DNA of 64,000 nucleotides from Sphingomonas sp. Lineage in GTDB: Bacteria; Pseudomonadota; Alphaproteobacteria; Sphingomonadales; Sphingomonadaceae. Below are positions 34,997 to 44,260 of this stretch, piece after piece; positions within the stretch are counted from its first letter, which is position 1; each line of letters begins with the position of its first letter. The stretch lies in NCBI RefSeq assembly GCF_019746665.1, contig NZ_JAIERS010000012.1:1-64000 (forward strand), in the 5' to 3' direction. The notes under the pieces were generated by a model, which saw only the letters and a list, made by a program, of their open reading frames with translations, was not told the origin of the DNA and ran no database searches. The translations under genes and the position numbers were made by a program.

Positions 34997-37900
34997 ATGT
35001 CGGCTGATCTCGCGCCCGAAACGCTGCACGCAAGCGCCGATAAGGCGCCGGTCGCTCTGACTAATCCTGTGCGCACGCGCGCCGATTGGGAGGCGATGCG
35101 CGCCGCCGTCCTCGCCGATCCGGGCGCGTTCCACGGTGCGATCGCGGCCGAGGCGCTGCATTGGCGCGTGGGCGATGCCTGGCTGCAGCGCGATGCGGAC
35201 GGAACGTGGCGCGGATGGGATGCCGGCACGGGCGCGCCCGTCGCCCCTGATCTTCCCATCGGTTTCGCCCCGTGGACTAACGCATTCGATGCAAGCGACG
35301 CGCCGCACTGGCGCTGGTTCACGGGGGCGCGCACCAATGGTGCGTTCAACGAGGTCGATCGTCATGTGCTTGCCGGGCACGGTGCCGAGACCGCGCTGAT
35401 CTTCGAGGGCGACCGCTGGGACATGGCGGCCGAGGGGGGACGGGGGGCGCCGGTCGATTGCTTCACCGTCTCGCGCAAGCAGTTGCTGCTCGAAAGCGTC
35501 AAGTGCGCGCTGGCGCTCGCTAAGCTCGGGCTGAAGCCCGGCGATCGGCTGGTGCTCAACATGCCGAGCATCATGCCGCAAATCTTCTGGACCGAAGGCG
35601 CCAAGCGGCTCGGCGTCGTCTATACGGCGGTGTTCGGCGGGTTCAGCGACAAGACGCTTTCGGACCGTATCTGCGACGCCGGCGCGAAAGTGATCGTCAC
35701 CTCCGACGGCAGCTATCGCAATGCGCAGGTCGCCGCGTTCAAGAACGCCTATACCGATCCGGCGCTGGATAATTTCGTGCCGGTCGCCACCGCTTTGACG
35801 GTACTCGCCGAGCTTGATCTTGGTTTGGCCGAGGAAGACGCCGAGCGGATCCGCGCGACCGTCGCCGAAACGCTTGCCGGCGAAGTGACGGTCGAGCGAT
35901 CGGACATCATGCGCGGGGTCGGGCGGGCGCTGGCGGCGCTTGGCAAGGACGGGCGGCTGAGCGCGGCCGACGCGGCGCGGCTGCGCATCGCGATCGCCTC
36001 GGCGTTGGTCACGCTGCCGCCCCGGGTTGAAGCGGTGATCGTCGTCCGCCACACCGGCCAGGGCGATGTGATCTGGCGCGAGGAGCGTGACCATTGGGCG
36101 CACGCGCTGACCGCCGAAGCGCTTGGCGACATTCTCGCGGCAGCCCGCGCCGCCGGTTTCGCGGTGGAAAGCCAGGCCGATATGCTGGCGCTCGACGATC
36201 GCGATTTCGTCCGCGCTATCTGGGCGAGTTCCAAGCCGCTGCCGGTCGATGCCGAATTCCCGATGTTCTTCATCTACACCTCGGGCTCGACGGGGAAGCC
36301 CAAGGGCGTGGTGCATGTCCATGGCGGCTATTCCGCCGGCATCGCGCACACGATGCGGGTCGCGTTCGACGCCCGGCCGGGCGATACGATGTATGTCGTG
36401 GCCGATCCGGGTTGGATCACCGGCCAAAGCTATATGATCGCCGCCGCGTTGCTGACGCGGGTGACGAGCCTGGTGTCCGAAGGATCGCCCGTCTTTCCCC
36501 ATGCGGGGCGCTTCGCCGCGATGATCGAGCGGCACCGGGTGAGCATCTTCAAGGCCGGCGTCACGTTTCTAAAGTCGGTGATGGCCGACCCCGCCAATCT
36601 TGCCGATATCGAGCGATACGACCTGTCGAGTTTGCGCGTCGCGACCTTCTGCGCCGAGCCCACCTCGCCGGCTGTTCAGGCGTTCGGGATGGCGCATGTC
36701 GTGCAGCAGTATATCAACAGCTATTGGGCGACCGAGCATGGCGGCATCGCCTGGACCCATTTTTATGGGAACGCCGATTTCCCGCTCGAAGCCAATGCCC
36801 ATGCCTATCCGCTGCCCTGGATCGTTGGCGACGTATGGGTGGAGGATGAGGCGGCCGCCCCTGCAGCGGCGCCTTTCGCGCGGCATGAAGGCGAGGGGAC
36901 GGCTTGGCGGCCGGCTGAGACGGGGGAGAAGGGCGATGTCGTCATCACCGTGCCCTATCCCTATCTCGCCCGCACGATCTGGGGCGACGCCGCCAATTTC
37001 AAGGTAAGCGACGGCGCCGTCGCCGCGGGCTGGCGTGGCGATGCCGAGCGTTGGGCCGGCGGCTATTGGCGGCGCTGGCGCGGCGCCTGGGCCTATACCC
37101 AGGGCGATTTCGCGGTGCGCCATGCGGGCGGATCATTCAGCTTCCACGGCCGCAGTGACGATGTGATCAATGTCTCGGGCCACCGGATGGGCACCGAGGA
37201 GATCGAGGGCGCGATCCTGCGCGACAAGGCGCTCGATCCCGACTCACCTGTCGGCAATGTGCTGGTGGTCGGCGCCCCGCACCGCGAAAAGGGGCTTACC
37301 CCGCTCGCTTTCGTGGTACCGGTCGCGGGGCGCAAGCTGACGCTCGACGACAAGCGCAGGCTGTTCGAGCTGGTCCGCACCGAGAAAGGCGCGGTCGCGG
37401 TGCCTTCGGACATTATCGAGGTGTCGCAATTCCCCGAGACGCGCAGCGGCAAATATATGCGCCGCATGGTGCGTGCGCTGGTCGAAGGCGGCGCGGTGGG
37501 CGACGCGACGACGCTGCGTAATCCCGAGGCGCTCGTCGAGATTAAATCCGCGATCGAGCGCTGGCAACGCCGTCAGCAGCTCGCCGAGAACCAGGCGCTG
37601 TTCGATCGCTACCGCTACTTCCTCGTGCAGTATAATCAGGTCGCGCCGGGCAAGCGGGTGGCGACCGTCACCGTCACCAACCCGCCGGTCAACGCGCTCA
37701 ACGAGCGCGCGATCGACGAGCTGGTGATCGTCGTCGAGCATCTGTCGCGCAAGGACGATGTTGTCGCGGTGGTGTTCACGGGCCAAGGCACCAGTTCGTT
37801 CGTCGCGGGCGCCGACATCCGCCAGATGCTGGAGGAAATCCATAGCCTCGACGAGGCGATGGTGCTGCCCAACAACGCCCAGCTCGCCTTCCGCAAGATC

Positions 37901-40492
37901 GAGACGATGGGCAAGCCATGCATCGCCGCAGTGCAAGGCGTGGCGCTCGGCGGCGGGATGGAGTTCGCGCTGGCCTGCCACTACCGCGTCGCCGAGCCGA
38001 CCGCGCGCTTCGGCCAGCCTGAAATCAGGCTGCGGCTGCTCCCCGGTTATGGCGGCACCCAGCGCCTGCCGCGCCTGCTGCTCGATCGGCGTGGAGCGGA
38101 GGGCTTGCGCGATGCGCTCGATCTGATCCTGGGCGGCCGCAGCATCGATGCAGCAAAGGCGCAGCAAATCGGGTTGATCGATATGTTGGTCGATGGCCGG
38201 CGGGATGCGCTCGCGGAGGCCCATGCGCTGGTTCGGGATTATGTGCGCGAAGGCACGAACAGTGCGCTCGGCAAAGCTTATGCTGCGCGGCAAGCGGCGA
38301 CCCGCGAATGGGAAACGGCTTCTGAAGCATCCCTCGATATGGTGCTGGAGGACGGCTTCTTGCAGCGTATCCTCCGCCAACTCGATTGGGCCGGAAGGGG
38401 GGAAGCAGGCGCGCGCGCGCTCGATGCAGTGCGGACCGGGCTGGCGCATGGCATGGCCGCAGGACTCGCGCGAGAGGCGCGGCTGTTCGCCGAGGCGATC
38501 GTCGATCCGCAGGGCGGCAAGACCGGCATCCGCCAGTTCATCGACAAGGTGAGCCCGCCGCTGCCGGTGCGACGCGACGGGGTGTGGATCGACGCCGAAC
38601 ACGCCCCGCGCGGCGCGGCGCTGCAGGCGGCGGGCGAATTGCTGCCGGTGGGCGCGCCCTTCTACCCTGGCGTCACTCCGATCCCGGCCTGGCAATATGC
38701 CTTTGGCGTCGCGCGCGATCCCGATACCGGCGCGCCGCGCTTCGGCCCGCCCGCCACCCATGAGCATGAACTGATCGTGAAAGTGCCTGAACCGGCGCCC
38801 AACGAAGCCCTGCTCTACATGCTGACGAGCGAGGTGAACTTCAACGACATCTGGGCGCTGACCGGCATCCCCGTCTCGCCGTTCGACGCGCATGAAGAGG
38901 ATGTGCAGATCACCGGATCGGGCGGCATCGCGCTCGTCGCAGCGCTCGGCAGCGAGGCACGCGCCGAGGGGCGGGTGAAGGTCGGCGATTTGGTGACGGT
39001 CTATTCGGGCACCAATGATCTGCTCTCCCCCCAGGTCGGCAATGATCCGATGTTCGCCGATTTCTCGATCCAGGGCTATGAGACCGAAACCGGCAGCCAT
39101 GCGCAGTTCCTGAGCGTGCAGGCGCCGCAGATGCACGCCATCCCGCCCGATCTCACGCTGGAGCAGGCGGGGAGCTATGTGCTGAACCTGGGCACTGTGG
39201 CGCGCTGCCTGTTCACCACCTTGAAGATCGCGCCGGGGCGACGGCTGTTCGTCGAAGGATCGGCGACCGGGACTGGTCTTGATGCACTGCGCAGCGCGGT
39301 GCGGACCGGGTTGCAGGTGACCGGGCTCGTCTCCTCGCCCGAGCGTGCGGAGTTCGTCGCGGGGCAGGGGGCAGTCGGAGCGATCAACCGCAAGGATCCC
39401 GCGCTCGCCGCCTTGTTCACGGTTGTGCCCGAGAACGTAGCCGAAGCGCGGGTGTGGGAGGCAGCGGGCGCGCCGCTCATCGCCGCCTATCGCGCGCTCA
39501 ACGACGGGGCGCTCGCCGATTATGTCGTGAGCCATGCGGGCGAAACCGCCTTCCCGCGCAGCTTCCAGCTGCTCGCCGAAGGAGGGACGCTTGCCTTCTA
39601 TGGCGCTTCGTCGGGCTATCACTTCAGCTTCATGGGCAAGCCGGGGGCTGCGAGCCCGGAGGAGATGCTGCGCCATGCAAGCTTGCGCGGCGGCGAGGCG
39701 GTGCTGCTCTATTACGGCCCCGGCTCGACCGAGCTACTCGACCAAATGGGGCTGGAGATTATCGAGGCCGCGCGCCGCTTCAACGCGCGCAGTGTGGTCG
39801 CCACCACCACCGATGGCCAGCGGGAGTTCCTGCAATCGCTAGGGCTGGAGGAGGCGATCGAGGGCATCGTCAGCCTCGAGACGATCCGGCGGACCGAGGG
39901 CGGCAATTTCCTGTGGCCCGATACCATGCCACGCCTGCCCGACGCCAAGGCCGATATCGATCGCTTCAAGGCGGCGGTCCGCGATTATCAGGATCGGGTG
40001 ATGAAGCCGTTCGGCGGCGCGGTCGGTCGCATCCTGCGCTCGGCCGACAATCCGCGTGGCGCGCCCGATCTTATCTTCGAGCGCGCGGGGCAGGATACGC
40101 TTGGCGTCTCGACCTCGCTGGTTAAACCCTTCACCGGCCGCGTCGTCTTCGCCGAAGATCTGCAAGGGCGCCGCTTCACCTTCTACGCCCCCCAGGTGTG
40201 GACGCGTCAACGCAAGATCCTGATGCCGACCGCGTCGATCCTCGGCACCCATCTGTGCAACGCCTATGAAGTCGCGCGCATGAACGACATGATCGCCGCC
40301 GGCCTGCTCGAGGTAACCGAGCCGAGCGTCGTCGCCTGGAACGAGTTGCCGCAAGCTCATCAGGCGATGTGGGACAATGTCCATGCCGGCGCGACTTATG
40401 TTGTCAACCACGCGCTCCCCGCGCTTGGCCTGCGCAGCCGTGACGAGCTGCTCGAAATGTGGGCGGCGCAGGAAAGCACCCCGCCCGATTGA
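34997..40492 (+). CDS. pcs: Trifunctional propionyl-CoA synthase (3-hydroxypropionate pathway)
   Basis: 1831 aa, close to the roughly 1820 aa of known Pcs. Three fused enzymes turn 3-hydroxypropionate into propionyl-CoA. (1) Acyl-CoA synthetase, ~100-840: P-loop YTSGSTGKPKG (427-437), WATEHGG, YTQGDF, catalytic Lys819 in SGKYMRR. (2) Enoyl-CoA hydratase, ~870-1190, dehydrating 3-hydroxypropionyl-CoA: ALGGGMEFAL with Glu989 and FGQPEI with Glu1009, 20 residues apart as in active crotonases. (3) Enoyl-CoA reductase of the crotonyl-CoA reductase/MDR type, ~1250-1831: NFNDIWALTG, nucleotide loop EGSATGTG near 1421. Known Pcs encloses its chamber so that acrylyl-CoA does not escape. mcr follows after 42 bp. 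No fragmentation or missing domain. Confidence 0.96.
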   Translation: MSADLAPETLHASADKAPVALTNPVRTRADWEAMRAAVLADPGAFHGAIAAEALHWRVGDAWLQRDADGTWRGWDAGTGAPVAPDLPIGFAPWTNAFDASDAPHWRWFTGARTNGAFNEVDRHVLAGHGAETALIFEGDRWDMAAEGGRGAPVDCFTVSRKQLLLESVKCALALAKLGLKPGDRLVLNMPSIMPQIFWTEGAKRLGVVYTAVFGGFSDKTLSDRICDAGAKVIVTSDGSYRNAQVAAFKNAYTDPALDNFVPVATALTVLAELDLGLAEEDAERIRATVAETLAGEVTVERSDIMRGVGRALAALGKDGRLSAADAARLRIAIASALVTLPPRVEAVIVVRHTGQGDVIWREERDHWAHALTAEALGDILAAARAAGFAVESQADMLALDDRDFVRAIWASSKPLPVDAEFPMFFIYTSGSTGKPKGVVHVHGGYSAGIAHTMRVAFDARPGDTMYVVADPGWITGQSYMIAAALLTRVTSLVSEGSPVFPHAGRFAAMIERHRVSIFKAGVTFLKSVMADPANLADIERYDLSSLRVATFCAEPTSPAVQAFGMAHVVQQYINSYWATEHGGIAWTHFYGNADFPLEANAHAYPLPWIVGDVWVEDEAAAPAAAPFARHEGEGTAWRPAETGEKGDVVITVPYPYLARTIWGDAANFKVSDGAVAAGWRGDAERWAGGYWRRWRGAWAYTQGDFAVRHAGGSFSFHGRSDDVINVSGHRMGTEEIEGAILRDKALDPDSPVGNVLVVGAPHREKGLTPLAFVVPVAGRKLTLDDKRRLFELVRTEKGAVAVPSDIIEVSQFPETRSGKYMRRMVRALVEGGAVGDATTLRNPEALVEIKSAIERWQRRQQLAENQALFDRYRYFLVQYNQVAPGKRVATVTVTNPPVNALNERAIDELVIVVEHLSRKDDVVAVVFTGQGTSSFVAGADIRQMLEEIHSLDEAMVLPNNAQLAFRKIETMGKPCIAAVQGVALGGGMEFALACHYRVAEPTARFGQPEIRLRLLPGYGGTQRLPRLLLDRRGAEGLRDALDLILGGRSIDAAKAQQIGLIDMLVDGRRDALAEAHALVRDYVREGTNSALGKAYAARQAATREWETASEASLDMVLEDGFLQRILRQLDWAGRGEAGARALDAVRTGLAHGMAAGLAREARLFAEAIVDPQGGKTGIRQFIDKVSPPLPVRRDGVWIDAEHAPRGAALQAAGELLPVGAPFYPGVTPIPAWQYAFGVARDPDTGAPRFGPPATHEHELIVKVPEPAPNEALLYMLTSEVNFNDIWALTGIPVSPFDAHEEDVQITGSGGIALVAALGSEARAEGRVKVGDLVTVYSGTNDLLSPQVGNDPMFADFSIQGYETETGSHAQFLSVQAPQMHAIPPDLTLEQAGSYVLNLGTVARCLFTTLKIAPGRRLFVEGSATGTGLDALRSAVRTGLQVTGLVSSPERAEFVAGQGAVGAINRKDPALAALFTVVPENVAEARVWEAAGAPLIAAYRALNDGALADYVVSHAGETAFPRSFQLLAEGGTLAFYGASSGYHFSFMGKPGAASPEEMLRHASLRGGEAVLLYYGPGSTELLDQMGLEIIEAARRFNARSVVATTTDGQREFLQSLGLEEAIEGIVSLETIRRTEGGNFLWPDTMPRLPDAKADIDRFKAAVRDYQDRVMKPFGGAVGRILRSADNPRGAPDLIFERAGQDTLGVSTSLVKPFTGRVVFAEDLQGRRFTFYAPQVWTRQRKILMPTASILGTHLCNAYEVARMNDMIAAGLLEVTEPSVVAWNELPQAHQAMWDNVHAGATYVVNHALPALGLRSRDELLEMWAAQESTPPD

Positions 40493-40534
40493 GCGCAGCC
40501 GCGCCCCCTGACACCCCCAAGCCCGGAGACCAGC

Positions 40535-43500
40535 ATGGCCAAAAGCACGATCGCCGAGCGCGCGGCGAAGCCCAAGACCAAGGCGGCGCCGATGGACGCG
40601 GCGCTCTCTCCCGCCGGTCGGCTTGCGGGCAAAATCGCGGTCGTCACGGGCGCGGCGGGCAATATCGGCGGCTATATCGTTCGCCGCTATCTCGCCGAAG
40701 GCGCCACAGTGGTGATGACCGGGCGTACGCCCAGCCGTACCGATGCCGCCGCGCAGGCAATCCGTGTCGAACTGGGGATCGCATCGGACCAGCTGGCGAC
40801 GGTGACTCTCGACGGCGCCGATCCGGCCTCGGTCCGCGCGGCGATCGCCGAGGTGGTCGAGCGGTTCGGGCGGATCGACATTCTGGTGAACAATGCCGGC
40901 TCGGCCGGGCCGAAGCAGCCGCTCGAAGCGCTGCCGCTCGACGCCGCCGAACTCGCCGCGCTCCAGAAATCTGGCTCAACCGACGCTGAGACCGTGGGCG
41001 ACGCGATGCGCAGCCTGCTCGGCGTCGCGTGGCATGTCGCGCGCGAGGCGGCGCCGGCGATGATCGAGGGTGGGTCGATCATCAACGTCTCGACCATCTT
41101 TTCGCGCACGCCCTATTATGCGCGCACCGCCTATGTCGTGCCCAAGGCGGCGCTCAATGCCTGGTCGCGCGAATTGTCGCTGGAGCTGGGGCCGCGCGGG
41201 GTGCGGGTGAACCTCGTTTATCCCGGCCCGATCGAAAGCGAGCGCATCCGCAGCGTGTTCGCGACGATGGACAAGATGCGCGGCGACGAGCCGGGCACCA
41301 CCGCCACCCAATTCTTTGACATGATGTCGCTGGAGCGCGCGACCGGCGGGAATGCGCGCGCGAAAACCTTCCCGACGCCAGACGATATCGCCGCGACCTG
41401 CGTGTTTCTCGGCAGCGACGAGTCCGCCGCCTATAACGGCCATGATTTCGAGGTGACGCACGGTATGACCGTGCGCAAGGAGCAGCGCTCGACCTATCTC
41501 TCGCGCCCGACGATGCGCTCGATGGACGGCACCGGCCTCGCGGTGCTGATGGTCGCCGGCGATGGTTGGGAAGACGCGCTGGAGATCGCTCGCGTCCAGA
41601 TTGGCTGCGGCGCCCAGGTGTTGCTCGGGCTCGCGCGCCAAGCCGATGTCGCGATCGCCCAGGCGCGCGCCAAGGCCGAAGGGATTGGTGACAAGCTGAC
41701 GATCGTCCGCTTCAACCGTACCGAGCCAGCGGCGATGGAAAAGGCACTGGAGGATTACACCGCCGAACAGATGCCGATCACCGCCGCGCTGTTCCTGCCG
41801 GCGCTCGCGCCCGAGGAAGTGCAGGGCAGTCTGGTGGGCGCGGAACGCGAGATGGTCGACCGTTTCCTCGACATCGAGCTGACCGGCGCGATCGCGCTCG
41901 CCCGCACGATGAGCCGCTATTGGAAGCGCCACGACCGGCTGCTCCAGCCACCGCGCTTCGCCTTCGTCTCGAACGCGAGCGACGGGCGCGGCGATGTCTA
42001 CGCGAACATGCTGCGCGCCGGTGTCGAGCAGCTGATCCGGGTGTGGCGCGACGAGTCCGAGATCGACGTCGCGCATGGCCGGCGCCGTCAGGCCGAATGG
42101 GGGAACCAGATCGTCCGCTTCACCAACGGCGAGGCCGAAAATATCCGCTTCACCGCCGGCCACGCCGCCCGCATCCTGCTGAAGGAAAGCAAGATCCGCG
42201 ATGTGACGCTCTATCTGCCAAGCAGCATCGGCGAGGCGACCGGCGCGCGCAACGCGATGCCGGGGTTCAGCGAGAATATCACCGGGCTGCATCTTGGCAA
42301 GGTGGCGCTCATCACCGGCGGTTCGGCGGGGATTGGCGGCCAGGTCGCGCGGCTGTTGGCGCTCGCGGGCGGCAAGGTGATGATGGTCGCCCGGCGCGAA
42401 AGCGAACTGGCGGTCGCGCGCGCCCGGATCGTGAGCGAACTGGAGGATATCGGCTTCGCGGGCGTCGAGCGGCGGGTGCAGACGATGGCGAATGTCGACG
42501 TCAGCGACTTCACTTCGCTGCGAAAAGCGGTCCAGGCGACGATCAAGGCGTTCGGGCGGATCGATTATCTAATCAACAATGCCGGCGTCGCGGGTGCCGA
42601 GGAAATGGTCGTCGATATGAGCGTCGACGCCTGGAACTATACCCTCGACGCCAACCTCATCAGCAATTTCCTGCTGATCCACGATGTCGTGCCGCTGATG
42701 AAGGCGCAGGGATCGGGCTATATCCTCAACGTCTCGTCCTATTTCGGGGGCGAGAAATATCTGGCGGTGGCATATCCCAACCGTGCCGATTACGCGGTCT
42801 CGAAATCGGGGCAGCGCGCGATGGTCGAGTCGATGGCGCGTTATCTCGGGCCGGAAATCCAGTTCAACGCGATCGCGCCGGGTCCGGTCGATGGCGATCG
42901 GCTCGCGGGAACCGGCGGTAAGCCCGGACTGTTCGAGCGGCGGGGCAAGCTCATTCTCGAAAACAAGCGGCTGAACGCGGTCCATGCGGCCGTCGTCAAG
43001 GCGCTGCGCCGCGGGATAAGGGTGGAGGCGGTCCTCTCCCGCCTGTCGCGCAACGATACGGTGCGGATGTCGCACGATCCCAACAACCCCCGCGAACTGC
43101 GCGATCTGGCGCTTGCATGCGCCCGCGAGGGCGACGGGGTCTGCAGCTGGGATCGCTATCTGCTGACCCCCGCCATCGCCGCGCGGCTGGTGTCGCGACT
43201 CCGGCAAGCCGGCTATCTGCTCGACGCGCCCGGCTGGTCCGATCGCCCCGATACCAAGGAGGCCAACAGCGATTGGCTGCTCCGCACCCCGCCCGATGAC
43301 GCGCCCTTCCTGCCCGCCGAGCGCATCGCGATCGAGGCGAAGAAGGTCGGCGGCGGCGTGCTCTCGCAGCTTTATCTCGGCAAGATGCCGACGGAAACCG
43401 ACGTGGCCCAGGCGACCGTGTTCTTCCTGGCCGACCGGGCGGTGTCGGGCGAGACCTTCATGCCCTCGGGCGGGCTGTCAGTCGAACGCTCGACCACCGA

Positions 43501-44260
43501 GCGCGAGCTGTTCGGTGGGCCGAAGCAGGAGCGGCTCGATCAGATGCGCGGCCGCACCGTGTGGGTGATCGGCGAGCATCTCACCGATTACCTGGCCGAG
43601 GTGGCGCGCGCCTTCGTCAGCGATTGCCATGTCGCGCGTGTGGTCCTGATGGCGGCGAGCCCCGGCGGCTTGTCGGCGATCGAGGCCCAGCTTGACGATC
43701 TTCCCGAAGGGGCGGTCGAAACGATGGTCTACGGCGATGCGATCGAGGTCGCGATGGATTCGGCCCTGGTGCAATGGGGAAGGCCGACCACGATCCTCTC
43801 CACCCCCGCCGAACCGCTGCCGCAGCAGTTATTCGCGCTCGACGCGCCGCTGACGCCCGAGGCGTTCCGTGGGGTGGTCGCCGCCAACCTGACGCAGCAA
43901 TTCCGGGTCGCGCGGAAGGCATCGCTCTATGACGGCTGCCAACTGGTGCTCACTTCCCCCGATGTGCCGATGGGCGATACCAGCCCGGCCTTCGCGCTCG
44001 CCAATTTCATCAAGACGACGCTCCACGCCTTCACCGCGACGCTGGCGGTTGAGAATGAGCGGCTGGTGCACGACGTGCCCGTCAACCAGATCAACCTAAC
44101 CCGCCGCGTCCGTTCCGAAGAGCCACGCGATCTCGACGAGCATCTGGAGGAAGTGAAGCGCTTCGCCCGTGCGGTGTTGCTGCTCGGCGCGCCGCTTCCC
44201 GATGCCGAGGACTCGCGCTACCGTGCGCGCATCTATCGCGGGATGTCGATGACGGTGTGA
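40535..44260 (+). CDS. mcr: Bifunctional malonyl-CoA reductase (NADPH)
   Basis: 1241 aa, two SDR-type halves as in Chloroflexus Mcr (about 1220 aa). The N-terminal half (~30-575) reduces malonate semialdehyde to 3-hydroxypropionate: cofactor loop TGAAGNIGG near 38-46, STIFSR, and YVVPK with Tyr200/Lys204. The C-terminal half (~575-1241) reduces malonyl-CoA to the semialdehyde: LHLGKVALITGGSAGIGG near 595, NVSSYFGGEK, and YAVSK with Tyr753/Lys757. The C-terminal segments NQIDLTRR-like and ALANFIKTTLHAFTAT are strongly conserved with known Mcr. GGAG lies 6 nt before the ATG; the stop overlaps accA (GTGA). Product feeds Pcs encoded upstream. Cytoplasmic. Confidence 0.96.
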   Translation: MAKSTIAERAAKPKTKAAPMDAALSPAGRLAGKIAVVTGAAGNIGGYIVRRYLAEGATVVMTGRTPSRTDAAAQAIRVELGIASDQLATVTLDGADPASVRAAIAEVVERFGRIDILVNNAGSAGPKQPLEALPLDAAELAALQKSGSTDAETVGDAMRSLLGVAWHVAREAAPAMIEGGSIINVSTIFSRTPYYARTAYVVPKAALNAWSRELSLELGPRGVRVNLVYPGPIESERIRSVFATMDKMRGDEPGTTATQFFDMMSLERATGGNARAKTFPTPDDIAATCVFLGSDESAAYNGHDFEVTHGMTVRKEQRSTYLSRPTMRSMDGTGLAVLMVAGDGWEDALEIARVQIGCGAQVLLGLARQADVAIAQARAKAEGIGDKLTIVRFNRTEPAAMEKALEDYTAEQMPITAALFLPALAPEEVQGSLVGAEREMVDRFLDIELTGAIALARTMSRYWKRHDRLLQPPRFAFVSNASDGRGDVYANMLRAGVEQLIRVWRDESEIDVAHGRRRQAEWGNQIVRFTNGEAENIRFTAGHAARILLKESKIRDVTLYLPSSIGEATGARNAMPGFSENITGLHLGKVALITGGSAGIGGQVARLLALAGGKVMMVARRESELAVARARIVSELEDIGFAGVERRVQTMANVDVSDFTSLRKAVQATIKAFGRIDYLINNAGVAGAEEMVVDMSVDAWNYTLDANLISNFLLIHDVVPLMKAQGSGYILNVSSYFGGEKYLAVAYPNRADYAVSKSGQRAMVESMARYLGPEIQFNAIAPGPVDGDRLAGTGGKPGLFERRGKLILENKRLNAVHAAVVKALRRGIRVEAVLSRLSRNDTVRMSHDPNNPRELRDLALACAREGDGVCSWDRYLLTPAIAARLVSRLRQAGYLLDAPGWSDRPDTKEANSDWLLRTPPDDAPFLPAERIAIEAKKVGGGVLSQLYLGKMPTETDVAQATVFFLADRAVSGETFMPSGGLSVERSTTERELFGGPKQERLDQMRGRTVWVIGEHLTDYLAEVARAFVSDCHVARVVLMAASPGGLSAIEAQLDDLPEGAVETMVYGDAIEVAMDSALVQWGRPTTILSTPAEPLPQQLFALDAPLTPEAFRGVVAANLTQQFRVARKASLYDGCQLVLTSPDVPMGDTSPAFALANFIKTTLHAFTATLAVENERLVHDVPVNQINLTRRVRSEEPRDLDEHLEEVKRFARAVLLLGAPLPDAEDSRYRARIYRGMSMTV

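Noticed and set aside
34370-39676. Two frames of over 700 codons antisense to dnaB/pcs
   Set aside because: They lie opposite strongly supported coding sequence and show only shadow composition.
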